Positions 23,388 through 30,493 of a DNA stretch of 40,119 bases are shown here, one piece after another. The stretch lies in the NCBI GenBank assembly GCA_030678995.1, contig JAUXTQ010000029.1, forward strand, positions 1 to 40,119, given 5' to 3'. How positions within the stretch are numbered: the stretch's first letter is position 1; each line of letters starts with the position of its first letter. The notes beneath the pieces were generated by a model. The model saw nothing but the letters and a program-made list of their open reading frames with translations, made no database searches and was not told the origin of the DNA. This DNA comes from Caulobacter sp. (lineage in GTDB: Bacteria > Pseudomonadota > Alphaproteobacteria > Caulobacterales > Caulobacteraceae). Both the position numbers and the translations under genes were made by a program.

Positions 23388-24668
23388 ATGGCCAAGCCGC
23401 GTATTGTCGTCCTGGGCGCAGGACTGGGCGGCGCGATCGCCGCCTTCGAGATCAGGCACGCCGTCGGCGATCGCGCCGATGTCAGCGTCGTGTCGCAGGG
23501 CGACACCTTTCACTTCGTGCCGTCGAACCCCTGGGTCGCCGTTCACTGGCGCAAGCGCGAGGCCATCGAGGTCAAGCTGCCGGAGGTCTTCAGGAAAAAG
23601 GACGTGAGCTTCTCCGGAGCCGGCGCCAAACGCGTGTTGCCGGCTGAAAACCGGGTTGAGCTCAATGACGGCGCTTCGCTGGACTACGACTATCTCGTCA
23701 TCGCGACGGGGCCGGAACTGGCGTTCGACGAGATCCAGGGGCTCGGGCCGCACGGCGGCTTCACCCAGTCGATCTGCCATGTCGATCATGCCGAGACGGC
23801 GGCGGCCGCGTTCGATCGCTTCGTCGAGAACCCCGGCCCCATCGTGGTTGGCGCGGTCCAGGGCGCGTCCTGCTTTGGTCCCGCCTACGAGTTCGCGATG
23901 ATCCTCGACACCGAGCTCAAGCGTCGCAAGATCCGCGACAAGGTGCCAATGACCTTCGTGACCTCCGAACCCTACATCGGCCACCTTGGCCTTGATGGGG
24001 TGGGGGACACCAAGAGCCTGCTCGAAAGCGAGATGCGCGACCGCCACATCAAGTGGATCACCAACGCCCGGGTGACCTCGGTCGAGAGCGGGATGATGCA
24101 CGTCGAGGAGGTCGCCGAGGACGGCGCGGTCAAGGCCACACACGACGTTCCGTTCACCTATTCGATGATGCTGCCGGCCTTCCGCGGCGTGGAGGCGGTG
24201 CGTGGCATCGAGGGGCTGACCAATCCCCGCGGTTTCATCCTGGTCGACAAGCACCAGCGCAATCCGGCCTTCCCGAACATCTTCGCCCTGGGCGTCTGCG
24301 TCGCGATCGCCCCGACCGGCAAGACGCCGGTTCCCGTGGGCGTCCCCAAGACGGGCTTCATGATCGAGAGCATGGTCACCGCGATCGCGCGCAACATCGG
24401 CGACCTGGTCGAGGGCAAGCCGGCCACCAGCGAAGCTACATGGAACGCCATCTGCCTGGCCGACTTCGGCGACGGCGGTGTGGCCTTCGTCGCCCAGCCA
24501 CAGATCCCGCCCCGCAACGTCAACTGGTCGGCCAGCGGCAAGTGGGTGCACCTGGCCAAGGTCGGGTTCGAGAAATACTTCCTCGCCAAGGTCCGGCGCG
24601 GCGAGAGCGAACCGTTCTACGAAAAGCTCGCCCTCGACGTGATGGGCATCCGCAAGATCAAGCCCTGA
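23388..24668 (+). CDS. sqr: Sulfide:quinone oxidoreductase
   Basis: Peripheral membrane flavoprotein that oxidises sulfide to sulfane sulfur and reduces quinone. The 426-aa sequence opens with the FAD motif IVVLGAGLGGAIAAFEI, has SNPWVAV, ATGPELAFDEI and the redox Cys set Cys130, Cys162 (GASCFGPAYEF) and Cys304 (LGVCVAIAP). Cys130 to Cys162 spacing is 32, equal to that of Acidithiobacillus SQR (128, 160); the third Cys lies nearer than the usual ~350, so this is one of the shorter SQR types. GGAAGGA precedes ATG 23388. It starts an operon with trxC and two DUF2892 genes and diverges from the SqrR-like regulator. Confidence 0.9.
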   Translation: MAKPRIVVLGAGLGGAIAAFEIRHAVGDRADVSVVSQGDTFHFVPSNPWVAVHWRKREAIEVKLPEVFRKKDVSFSGAGAKRVLPAENRVELNDGASLDYDYLVIATGPELAFDEIQGLGPHGGFTQSICHVDHAETAAAAFDRFVENPGPIVVGAVQGASCFGPAYEFAMILDTELKRRKIRDKVPMTFVTSEPYIGHLGLDGVGDTKSLLESEMRDRHIKWITNARVTSVESGMMHVEEVAEDGAVKATHDVPFTYSMMLPAFRGVEAVRGIEGLTNPRGFILVDKHQRNPAFPNIFALGVCVAIAPTGKTPVPVGVPKTGFMIESMVTAIARNIGDLVEGKPATSEATWNAICLADFGDGGVAFVAQPQIPPRNVNWSASGKWVHLAKVGFEKYFLAKVRRGESEPFYEKLALDVMGIRKIKP

Positions 24669-24678
24669 GGATCGGGCG

Positions 24679-25128
24679 ATGACGATGCGACAGTTCGTGT
24701 GCCCCTCCTGCGGCGCGACCAACCGGTCGCCGCCGGAGCGCGACGCCCTGAAGGCCAAATGCGGCCGCTGCGGCGAGCCGCTGTTCACGGGTCATCCGGT
24801 CGAGGTCGGTGGCAAGGCGTTCAAGGCCCACCGCCTCGCTACCCAGGGCGCGGCGGTCCTGGTCGATGTCTGGGCGCCGTGGTGCGGCCCCTGCCGGACC
24901 ATGGGCCCGCAGTTCGCCGCCGCCGCGGCCCGGCTTGAGCCCGATGTCCGCCTGCTGAAGCTGAACGCTGACGAGGAAGGCGCCGTCACCGCCGAGCTCG
25001 GCGTGTCCGGCATTCCGGCCCTGATCTTGTTTCGCGACGGGCAGATCGTCGCCCGGCAGGCCGGCGCCATGACCGCCAACCAGATCGTCGCCTGGACGAC
25101 CCAGGCGCTCGCCCAGGCCCCGGCCTGA
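24679..25128 (+). CDS. trxC: Thioredoxin 2 (zinc-ribbon thioredoxin)
   Basis: Cytosolic disulfide reductase of 149 aa. An N-terminal zinc ribbon with CPSC and CGRC (Cys8, 11, 28, 31) is followed by a thioredoxin domain with the WCGPC active site (Cys69, Cys72), VSGIPAL with the cis-Pro, and FRDGQIV. This combination defines TrxC. Ten bases after sqr, so translationally close; it may release sulfane sulfur from persulfides formed by SQR or rhodanese. Confidence 0.95.
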   Translation: MTMRQFVCPSCGATNRSPPERDALKAKCGRCGEPLFTGHPVEVGGKAFKAHRLATQGAAVLVDVWAPWCGPCRTMGPQFAAAAARLEPDVRLLKLNADEEGAVTAELGVSGIPALILFRDGQIVARQAGAMTANQIVAWTTQALAQAPA

Positions 25129-25148
25129 GGTTTCCCAAAGGATTTCCC

Positions 25149-25352
25149 ATGACCCTTGATCGCGCAGTCTTCATCTTCGCAGGCCTGGTCGTTCTGGCCG
25201 GCGTCACCCTGGGCCACTACGTCAGCCCCTGGTGGCTGCTGCTCAGCGCTTTCGCCGGGCTGAACATGATCCAGGCCGCCTTCACCGGATTCTGCCCTGC
25301 GGCGATGGTGTTCAAGAAGCTCGGCGTGCGGCCCGGCGCCGCGTTCCGCTGA
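25149..25352 (+). CDS. DUF2892 small membrane protein (first copy)
   Basis: 67 aa, with two hydrophobic helices (AVFIFAGLVVLAGVTLGHY and WWLLLSAFAGLNMIQAAF) followed by the GFCPAAMVFKKLGV ending of the DUF2892/YgaP membrane domain, which elsewhere is fused to rhodanese. The conserved Cys after the second helix is present. Begins 20 bp after trxC behind AAAGG. Role probably in sulfur or thiol handling at the membrane; the reaction is unknown. Confidence 0.82.
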   Translation: MTLDRAVFIFAGLVVLAGVTLGHYVSPWWLLLSAFAGLNMIQAAFTGFCPAAMVFKKLGVRPGAAFR

Positions 25353-25418
25353 TCCGCCGAAAATCGCCTCAGACATTCATACCCCGGCGATGGGCCGCGG
25401 GTCGCAAGGAGACTCCCC

Positions 25419-25619
25419 ATGAAACTCAATGAAGGCGCCGTGGACCGCATTCTGCGCATCGTCGTCGGACTCGCCATTCTCTCGCTGGTGTTCGTCGGGC
25501 CCCAGACGCCCTGGGCCTGGCTCGGCGTCATTCCGCTGCTGACCGGGATCGTCGGCTTCTGTCCCCTGTATGCCCTGCTGGGGATCAACACCTGCGGCGC
25601 GCCCCGGCCCAAGGGGTAG
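25419..25619 (+). CDS. DUF2892 small membrane protein (second copy)
   Basis: 66 aa; DRILRIVVGLAILSLVFVG and WAWLGVIPLLTGIVGFCPLYALLGINTCG are two membrane helices with the GFCPLY motif of DUF2892. It has two Cys (GFCP and NTCG), one more than its neighbour, from which it is clearly distinct in sequence. AAGGAGA precedes ATG 25419. Last gene of the sqr operon. Confidence 0.85.
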   Translation: MKLNEGAVDRILRIVVGLAILSLVFVGPQTPWAWLGVIPLLTGIVGFCPLYALLGINTCGAPRPKG

Positions 25620-25654
25620 CCGCCGAAAGGTCAAGGCTCGCATCAAGGCCAGTC

Positions 25655-25668
25655 TTGATCCAGGTCAA
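25655..25668. promoter_or_regulatory. FNR/FixK-type box upstream of the 41-aa membrane peptide
   Basis: TTGAT-CCAG-GTCAA. Centre 62 bp before ATG 25724. Counting 41.5 bases from its centre puts a start site near 25703, and TCTACT at 25692-25697 is a fitting -10 element, so a class II activator position is possible. Confidence 0.75.
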
Positions 25669-25723
25669 TGATCGCCGGCGCCGCCAAAGCCTCTACTGGC
25701 CCGGTTCAATCCGGAGCGCCACG

Positions 25724-25849
25724 ATGCTTGAGACCCTCGCCGCCCTGCCGCCCGTTCACCAGGCCTACCTTGTGATGGCTATGGCCGGGTTCGTCATCTT
25801 CGCGCTGACGCTTGGCGGCGTTTCGACCATCGTCAATCTCAGGGACTGA
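25724..25849 (+). CDS. 41-aa single-span membrane peptide behind an FNR box
   Basis: The short frame MLETLAALPPVHQAYLVMAM continues with AGFVIFALTLGGVSTIVNLRD. One hydrophobic helix of about 22 residues (about 14-36) is followed by a polar end; the N-terminal part is uncharged except Glu3. CCGGAG precedes the ATG by 8-9 bases, a box of the FNR type lies 62 bp upstream with a plausible -10, and a strong terminator follows the stop by 6 bases. A complete, isolated transcription unit of this size argues for a real gene. I do not recognise the family; small subunits of terminal oxidases such as CydX or CcoQ are of similar build, but no oxidase gene is nearby. Confidence 0.72.
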   Translation: MLETLAALPPVHQAYLVMAMAGFVIFALTLGGVSTIVNLRD

Positions 25850-25855
25850 TCACAG

Positions 25856-25886
25856 AACGCCGGACGGCGCCCCCGTCCGGCGTTTT
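25856..25886 (+). terminator. Rho-independent terminator after the 41-aa gene
   Basis: AACGCCGGACG, eight-base loop rich in C, CGTCCGGCGTT, then TTT. The stem of eleven perfect pairs and the T run make a strong terminator. Confidence 0.9.
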
Positions 25887-25900
25887 TCACGACTCAAAAA

Positions 25901-25914
25901 TGACGCCCCCGTCA
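25901..25914. promoter_or_regulatory. TGACG-CCCC-CGTCA palindrome before the ferritin-like gene
   Basis: Perfect 5-4-5 palindrome, but out of register with the FNR consensus (the TGAC cores are six bases apart). It lies 32 bp before ATG 25946. Possible operator for an unidentified regulator. Confidence 0.4.
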
Positions 25915-25945
25915 ACTTTGCGAGGGGCCTAACGGGAGACAGGAC

Positions 25946-27055
25946 ATGCTGAACGTCACGCTGGTGGACGGACCGCCGCAGGAGGTCCGGGAGTTCGACG
26001 AGGACCTGACCCACAATCTGACCGCAGACGACATCGAGGTCATCCGCGAGATTTTTCACACGCCGCTTACCGGTTCCTACAACTGGGACTACCAGGACGC
26101 CAACGCGCGCATCCGCAAGCTCTACGAGCTGGGCAAGCGGTTCAACTGGGACGCCCAGATGGACGTCGACTGGGACACGGCGTATCCGCGCTCGGAAGTG
26201 CCTAACGACCCGGAGATGAACGCCTTCGCCGGCCATCCCAAGTACGAGGCCCTGACGCCGGAGCAGAAGCTGGACTTCGCCTGGCGGAGCCATGCCCAGA
26301 CCCTGTCGCAGTTCCTGCACGGGGAGCAGGGGGCCATGCTGGTGGCCAGCCAGCTGGTCAGCTGTGCACCGACCTATGACGCCAAGCTCTACGCCTCGTC
26401 CCAGACCTTCGACGAGGCCCGTCACGTGGAGGTGTTCCACAAGTACCTGACCGAACGCTGCAAGCTGGTCTATCCGATCAATCCGAACCTGAAACTGCTG
26501 CTGGACAAGGTGCTCACCGACGAGCGGTGGGACCTGAAGTTCATCGGCATGCAGGTGCTGATCGAGGGCCTGGCCCTGGCTGCCTTCCAGTCGATGACCC
26601 AGAGCACCCGTGATCCGCTGCTGAAGCAGATCCTCGAACTGGTTCAGCGCGACGAGGGCCGTCACGTGGCGTTCGGGGTGAACTACCTCGAGGACTGGAT
26701 CCGGGCCCTGCCGGAGCACGAGATCGAGGAGCGCGCCCAGTTCGCCTACGAGGCCTGCGTGATCATGCGCGAGCGCCTGTTCAGCGTCGACGTGCCCCAG
26801 GAGTACGGCTTCACCCTCGAGGAGGCGCGCGAGATCAACCACAATGCCCAGTCTGGCGGCGCGTTCCGCGACTTCCTGTTCGCCCGGATGATTCCCAACC
26901 TCAAGCGTATCGGCCTGCTGACCGAGACCGTGCGTCCCAAGTTCGAGGCGCTGGGCGTGCTGCGCTTCGAGGATGAGGTGCACGACGGCCTGATCGACTG
27001 GGCGACGCTCGAAAAGCCGCTGCCTGTCACCCCGCGCAAGATGGCCGCCGAATAG
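25946..27055 (+). CDS. Ferritin-like diiron protein (ribonucleotide reductase R2-like fold)
   Basis: Soluble 369-aa four-helix-bundle protein. The six expected diiron ligands are in place: Glu127 (HGEQGAM), Glu157 and His160 (DEARH), Glu207 (IEGLAL), Glu237 and His240 (DEGRH). That is the E...ExxH...E...ExxH layout of R2-like and ferritin-like oxidases. The radical Tyr context of true NrdB is not seen, so an oxygenase or oxidase is more likely than an RNR small subunit; the substrate is unknown. GGGAGACAGG lies before the ATG. It has its own terminator and a TGACG palindrome upstream, but no FNR box of its own. Confidence 0.82.
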   Translation: MLNVTLVDGPPQEVREFDEDLTHNLTADDIEVIREIFHTPLTGSYNWDYQDANARIRKLYELGKRFNWDAQMDVDWDTAYPRSEVPNDPEMNAFAGHPKYEALTPEQKLDFAWRSHAQTLSQFLHGEQGAMLVASQLVSCAPTYDAKLYASSQTFDEARHVEVFHKYLTERCKLVYPINPNLKLLLDKVLTDERWDLKFIGMQVLIEGLALAAFQSMTQSTRDPLLKQILELVQRDEGRHVAFGVNYLEDWIRALPEHEIEERAQFAYEACVIMRERLFSVDVPQEYGFTLEEAREINHNAQSGGAFRDFLFARMIPNLKRIGLLTETVRPKFEALGVLRFEDEVHDGLIDWATLEKPLPVTPRKMAAE

Positions 27056-27079
27056 CCTGTTCGCGCCATCTCGAACCTC

Positions 27080-27116
27080 AAGCCCCCGGATCCTCCGGCC
27101 CGGGGGCTTCTTTTTT
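27080..27116 (+). terminator. Rho-independent terminator after the ferritin-like gene
   Basis: AAGCCCCCGG, ten-base loop, CCGGGGGCTT, then C and a run of six T. Classical strong intrinsic terminator. Confidence 0.93.
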
Positions 27117-27166
27117 GGCCGGCGCCTGGAAGGTCCGAAAAACACAGGCGAATTCGGTGTCGAGGA

Positions 27167-27180
27167 TTGATCCAGGTCAG
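27167..27180. promoter_or_regulatory. FNR/FixK-type box upstream of ompW
   Basis: TTGAT-CCAG-GTCAG, one or two bases from consensus, centre 88 bp before ATG 27262. OmpW genes are FNR-controlled in several proteobacteria, which supports the reading. Confidence 0.65.
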
Positions 27181-27261
27181 CGAATTCAGGGTCCCCGCGG
27201 GCGCATTGATCATCTGCCCGGAGCGACTGACGCGCCGGTCCAATGACATGGGGATACGAAG

Positions 27262-27909
27262 ATGAAAACGATGGTTGCCGCCGCCGCACTGGTCGCCGCA
27301 ATGGCCGTCGGCGGGGTCGCGTCCGCCCAGGACTTCCAGCCCAAGGCCGCCGGCACGTTCCTGGTCGACTTCCGCGCCACCTCGGTCGCGCCTGACGAAT
27401 CCGGCGCGATCTTCACGGCCGGCGGCGTCGATACGGGCCTGGACGTGAAGGTCGATAGCGACACGATCCCGAGCCTGGGCCTGACCTATTTCGTCACCGA
27501 CAAGATCGCGGTGGAGCTGATCCTGGGAACCTCCAAGCACACGATCTCGGCCACCACGGCCCCGACCGCCACGCCGGTGCACGACACCTGGGTGCTGCCG
27601 CCGGTTCTGTCCGTGCAGTACCATCCGCTGCCCGCCGCCCGGTTCAGCCCCTATGTGGGCGCCGGCGTGAACTACATGCTGTTCTACAGCGGCGAGGACC
27701 GGAACGGCTTCACCGTCGATGTGGAAGACGGGTTCGGCTACTCGCTGCAGGCGGGCGCGGACATCGCCCTGACCGGCCCATGGTCGCTGAACGTCGATGT
27801 CAAGAAGGTGTTCTTCGACACCGACGCCAACATCAACGGCGGCACGCTGCGCTCGGACGTGACGCTCGATCCGCTGGTCGTGTCGGTGGGCCTTGGCCGC
27901 AAGTTCTAG
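27262..27909 (+). CDS. ompW: OmpW family outer membrane protein
   Basis: Eight-stranded outer membrane barrel of 215 aa. Signal peptide MKTMVAAAALVAAMAVGGVASA with cleavage before QDF. OmpW marks are IPSLGLTYFVTDKIAVELILGTSKH, LPPVLSVQYHPLP, FSPYVGAGVNYMLFYS, WSLNVDVKKVFFDTDANING and the closing DPLVVSVGLGRKF with the terminal Phe needed for barrel assembly. The family forms a narrow hydrophobic channel and is often induced at low oxygen. The FNR-type box upstream agrees. Its stop codon shares CTAG with the convergent fnr gene. Confidence 0.92.
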   Translation: MKTMVAAAALVAAMAVGGVASAQDFQPKAAGTFLVDFRATSVAPDESGAIFTAGGVDTGLDVKVDSDTIPSLGLTYFVTDKIAVELILGTSKHTISATTAPTATPVHDTWVLPPVLSVQYHPLPAARFSPYVGAGVNYMLFYSGEDRNGFTVDVEDGFGYSLQAGADIALTGPWSLNVDVKKVFFDTDANINGGTLRSDVTLDPLVVSVGLGRKF

Positions 27910-28694
27910 GCGGGCGGGGTCTCGAAGCCGGCCAGGGCCGCAAGCTCTGCCGGCTTCACGATCCGCAGGCTGTGCATGGTCAAAAGCCGGATCACGCCGC
28001 GCGCCTTGAGCCGCGATGTGACCCGGCTGACCGTCTCGGTGGTCAGGCCCAGATAGTCGGCGATCTCGGCGCGGGTCATGGGCAGAGCGATCTCCACCCC
28101 CTCGCCGCCGGCCCGCCGGTCGCGGTTGGAAAGGTCCAGCAGGAACGAGGCGAGCCGTTCGATGGCCGTCTTGCGGCCGAGCAGCAGCAGTTGGTCCTGG
28201 GCGATTCGCAGATCGTTGGCGGTCCGCTCGAGCAGCGAGGTCTCGAGTTCGGGAAGCTCGACCAGCAGCCGCTGGTAGGCCTTGCGGGAAAACCGGCAGG
28301 CCGACCCCTTGGTGATCGCCTCCGCCGAGAAGGCGTAGCGGTCCCCGGTCGCGAGGCCGAGAAAGTCCCCTGGAAACAGAAATCCGATGATCTGGCGCCG
28401 CCCGTCCGGCAGCAGCTTGTGCACCCGGATCACGCCTGAGGTAATGTTGAACAGCTGGGTCGCCGGATCGCCCTCGCGCGCCAACGTCTCGCCCGGCGTG
28501 AACTCCCGCTGGTCGGAGATGGCGTTGAGCCGCCGTAGGCCCGTCTCAGCCAGCACGCCGCAGACGCTCAGGTGATGGGCCGAGCAAAGCTGGCAGGGAC
28601 TTTCCCCCCCGCTGGACTCGCAGGCGACCGCGCCGGCGGCGAACCCCGGGGGTCTGGACCAGACCAGTGACAATTCAGATCCCTTGCCCGCCAT
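27906..28694 (-). CDS. fnrL: FNR-type oxygen-sensing regulator with 4Fe-4S cysteines
   Basis: CRP/FNR family activator of 262 aa. Four Cys fit cluster ligands: Cys34 and Cys37 (CQLC), Cys45 (SVC) and Cys133 (SAC); the C-x2-C-x7-C pattern resembles alphaproteobacterial FnrL/FnrN. Cys25 is an extra. The cNMP-like beta barrel (PGDFLGLA) follows, and the HTH recognition helix reads TTETVSRV with Glu220, Ser223 and Arg224, the residues that select TTGAT half-sites. It is thus the best candidate to bind the many boxes in this window. A perfect box at 28838, 150 bp upstream, suggests self-control. ATG 28694 is the first ATG; the frame extends upstream only with a TTG. Confidence 0.9.
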   Translation of the reverse strand: MAGKGSELSLVWSRPPGFAAGAVACESSGGESPCQLCSAHHLSVCGVLAETGLRRLNAISDQREFTPGETLAREGDPATQLFNITSGVIRVHKLLPDGRRQIIGFLFPGDFLGLATGDRYAFSAEAITKGSACRFSRKAYQRLLVELPELETSLLERTANDLRIAQDQLLLLGRKTAIERLASFLLDLSNRDRRAGGEGVEIALPMTRAEIADYLGLTTETVSRVTSRLKARGVIRLLTMHSLRIVKPAELAALAGFETPPA

Positions 28695-28837
28695 GATCAG
28701 TCGCACCGTCCGGCAAGTCGCGATGCAGTGAGCAAGGCGACCGCCGCCGTCGCGGGTGAAGACTCGAAGGCGCGGACGATCATCGGCATGCTCCAAGGAT
28801 GGTATGGAAGCGATCCCACGGCCATTGTCGCGTGGCC

Positions 28838-28851
28838 TTGATAAAGATCAA
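28838..28851. promoter_or_regulatory. Consensus FNR box between fnr and moaB
   Basis: TTGAT-AAAG-ATCAA, exact consensus, in the 313-bp divergent region. Centre 150 bp from the fnr start and 163 bp from the moaB start, farther than usual, so long leaders or a missed small gene are possible. Apart from this box and an imperfect inverted repeat CCACG/CGTGG at 28816-28835, I see nothing else in that region. Confidence 0.8.
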
Positions 28852-29007
28852 CCCGGCGCCGCGCCCCTGATGGCAGCCAGAGGCGGAATTGACCTCCGAC
28901 AATTGGATTCGGCCGCGAACGCGTTAGGCAGACGCCAACAGGGCCGCGGCCAGCGCCGTCGCGCCCGTATCTGTTCGCGCCGGCGCTGTTCCGGCCTCGG
29001 AGGCTGC

Positions 29008-29544
29008 ATGGCCGGCATTGATGTGAGTCGCCCTTTCATCCCGCTCAATATCGGGGTCCTGACCGTGTCGGACACCCGCGACGAGGGCGCCGACACATCC
29101 GGCGGCCTCCTGATCGACCGGCTTTCCGGGGCGGGTCACATCCTGGCGGCCCGGGCGATTGTCAGGGACGATATCGGTCCCATCCGCGATCAGGTCGCGG
29201 CCTGGGTCGCCGATCCGGGGGTCGATGTGGTGCTGACCACCGGCGGCACGGGCTTTTCGCCCCGCGACGTGACGCCCGAGGCGGTCAAGCCGCTGTTCCG
29301 CCGCGAGATGGACGGGTTCTCCGTCGTATTCCATCAGGCCAGCCAGGGGACGGTCGGGGTTTCGACCCTGCAGTCGCGCGCCTTCGCCGGCCAGGCCGGG
29401 GACACCTTCGTCTTCTGTCTGCCCGGATCGACCGGCGCCTGCCGTGACGCCTGGGATCTTGTCCTGTCGATGGAGCTGGACGCCCGGTTCAGGCCCTGTT
29501 CGCTGGTCGGCCAGATTCCCCGCTTCCGGGATGTCTGCCCGTGA
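29008..29544 (+). CDS. moaB: Molybdenum cofactor biosynthesis protein MoaB
   Basis: MoaB/MogA-like protein of 178 aa for molybdopterin adenylylation. The sequence shows IGVLTVSDTRDEGADTSG, DVVLTTGGTGFSPRDVTPEAV, FHQASQGTVGVSTLQSRAFAG and FCLPGSTGACRDAWD, the signature segments in order. CTCGGAGG lies before ATG 29008; the frame upstream is not conserved. The cofactor it helps to make is needed for the NarG encoded at 38460, and an FNR box in the leader region links both to low oxygen. Confidence 0.93.
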   Translation: MAGIDVSRPFIPLNIGVLTVSDTRDEGADTSGGLLIDRLSGAGHILAARAIVRDDIGPIRDQVAAWVADPGVDVVLTTGGTGFSPRDVTPEAVKPLFRREMDGFSVVFHQASQGTVGVSTLQSRAFAGQAGDTFVFCLPGSTGACRDAWDLVLSMELDARFRPCSLVGQIPRFRDVCP

Positions 29545-29617
29545 TCACCTTTGACGAGGCGGCATTCTCGTGCGGCGGCGGCCGGGCGAGCCTTCGGCGG
29601 CGGCGGGTGACCTTGTC

Positions 29618-29632
29618 GAGGTCTTCGACCTC
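29618..29632. repeat. Small perfect hairpin after moaB
   Basis: GAGGTC-TTC-GACCTC, six perfect pairs, 74 bp after the moaB stop and directly before the double-hairpin repeat. No T run follows; might assist termination. Confidence 0.5.
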
Positions 29633-29634
29633 TC

Positions 29635-29802
29635 AGTGTCCCGATTCCGAAGTTCGCAAGCGCTTGTGGCGGGCTCCGACGAACTTCGGAATCGAAGAGG
29701 GCACTAGCAAGTCTATGTTTCTAGTGTGCTTTTTGGATTTGAAGTTCGCTCGCAGCCTGATCCAACAATGAGGCGAACTTCAAATCCAGCACACTAGCCG
29801 GC
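29635..29802. repeat. Double-hairpin repeat element, intact copy A
   Basis: Two adjacent long palindromes. First: 15-bp perfect arms 29642-29656 and 29680-29694 (CGATTCCGAAGTTCG and its complement). Second: 25 perfect pairs, left 29721-29730 and 29735-29749, right 29773-29797, with a TTTT bulge on the left; its outer ends read CTAGTGTGCT and AGCACACTAG. AGTGT at the left edge and ACACT at the right edge are inverted. The right end supplies the stop codon of the hemerythrin gene. It aligns end to end with the copy at 32727. No transposase is encoded; a MITE-like or REP-like element. Confidence 0.85.
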
Positions 29803-30306
29803 CTCAACGAACGGCGGAAAGAGGATGTCGTTCTCCAGCCGCATGTGTTCGCACAGGTCCTCGGAGATCACCCGGCAGGCCCGGTATAGGGTGCGCCAGG
29901 TCCCGCAGGCGTCCGCCGGAGCGGTGAAGTCGGTGGTCAGGACCGCCAGTCGGACGAGTTGCTCGTCCACGTCGCGATGCTCGTCCTCCATCCGTCCGAT
30001 GGGATGACGGATCTTCGGATGGCCGCCGGCAAGCATCATCGGAAACAGCACCGCCTCCTCGCGTCCCTGATGCGACATCAGGTGGTCGGCCATGATCGCC
30101 AGGTGATCAGCCAGGCCGCGCGGGCAGCGGGGGTGGTCCTGGTGAACCGTCTCGATCCGCCGGGCCAGGGCGATGGCTTCGGGAAACTGTGCCCGGTGGA
30201 CATCATGGTAGCGGCGGATGATGTGATCAATCAGCGCGGCCGGGCCGATCTCGGCCCAGGCGTCAGCCAGAATGCGCTCAGGCGCGAGGGCGGTGTCGAA
30301 CGGCAT
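29794..30306 (-). CDS. Hemerythrin-like iron-sulfur repair protein (YtfE/RIC C-terminal type)
   Basis: Diiron protein of 170 aa linked to repair of iron-sulfur clusters damaged by NO or oxidants. LIDHIIRRYHDVHRAQFPE, CPRGL, HLMSHQGREEAVLFPM, MEDEHRDVDEQL and LCEHMRLENDILFPPF match the RIC hemerythrin domain; candidate ligands are His34 or 37, His79 with Glu83, His110, His154 with Glu158. The N-terminal ScdA-type domain of full YtfE is absent. Start ATG 30306. The stop codon CTA (29794-29796, reverse strand) lies inside repeat copy A, so the last codons border the element. It diverges from nrdJ across an FNR-type box 77 bp from its start. Confidence 0.88.
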   Translation of the reverse strand: MPFDTALAPERILADAWAEIGPAALIDHIIRRYHDVHRAQFPEAIALARRIETVHQDHPRCPRGLADHLAIMADHLMSHQGREEAVLFPMMLAGGHPKIRHPIGRMEDEHRDVDEQLVRLAVLTTDFTAPADACGTWRTLYRACRVISEDLCEHMRLENDILFPPFVEAG

Positions 30307-30376
30307 CGGGCGTCTCCTTCGGACCGACCCTAGGCCGGACGCCGACCGCGCGCCTTGAGGCCCGCAAGGGCCGCGC

Positions 30377-30390
30377 TTGACCTTGGTCAA
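30377..30390. promoter_or_regulatory. FNR/FixK-type box between the hemerythrin gene and nrdJ
   Basis: TTGAC-CTTG-GTCAA, a perfect inverted repeat. Centre 77 bp from the hemerythrin start (minus) and 110 bp from the nrdJ start (plus); could serve both. Confidence 0.75.
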
Positions 30391-30493
30391 CGCCAGGATT
30401 GCCGAACAGGCCCAAGTGCGACGGGCTGGCCGCTCTTTCGGACGCCGCACCGACTCGGACAGGCTGACCAACCCATTGCCGCGCGAGGACACC

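Noticed and set aside
25901..25914. TGACG-CCCC-CGTCA as another FNR site
   Set aside because: The TGAC cores are six bases apart rather than four, so it does not fit FNR-family geometry; listed only as a palindrome of unknown use.
29541..29771. 76-codon plus-strand frame after moaB
   Set aside because: Runs through the hairpin repeat copy A and ends in it; a by-product of the repeat.
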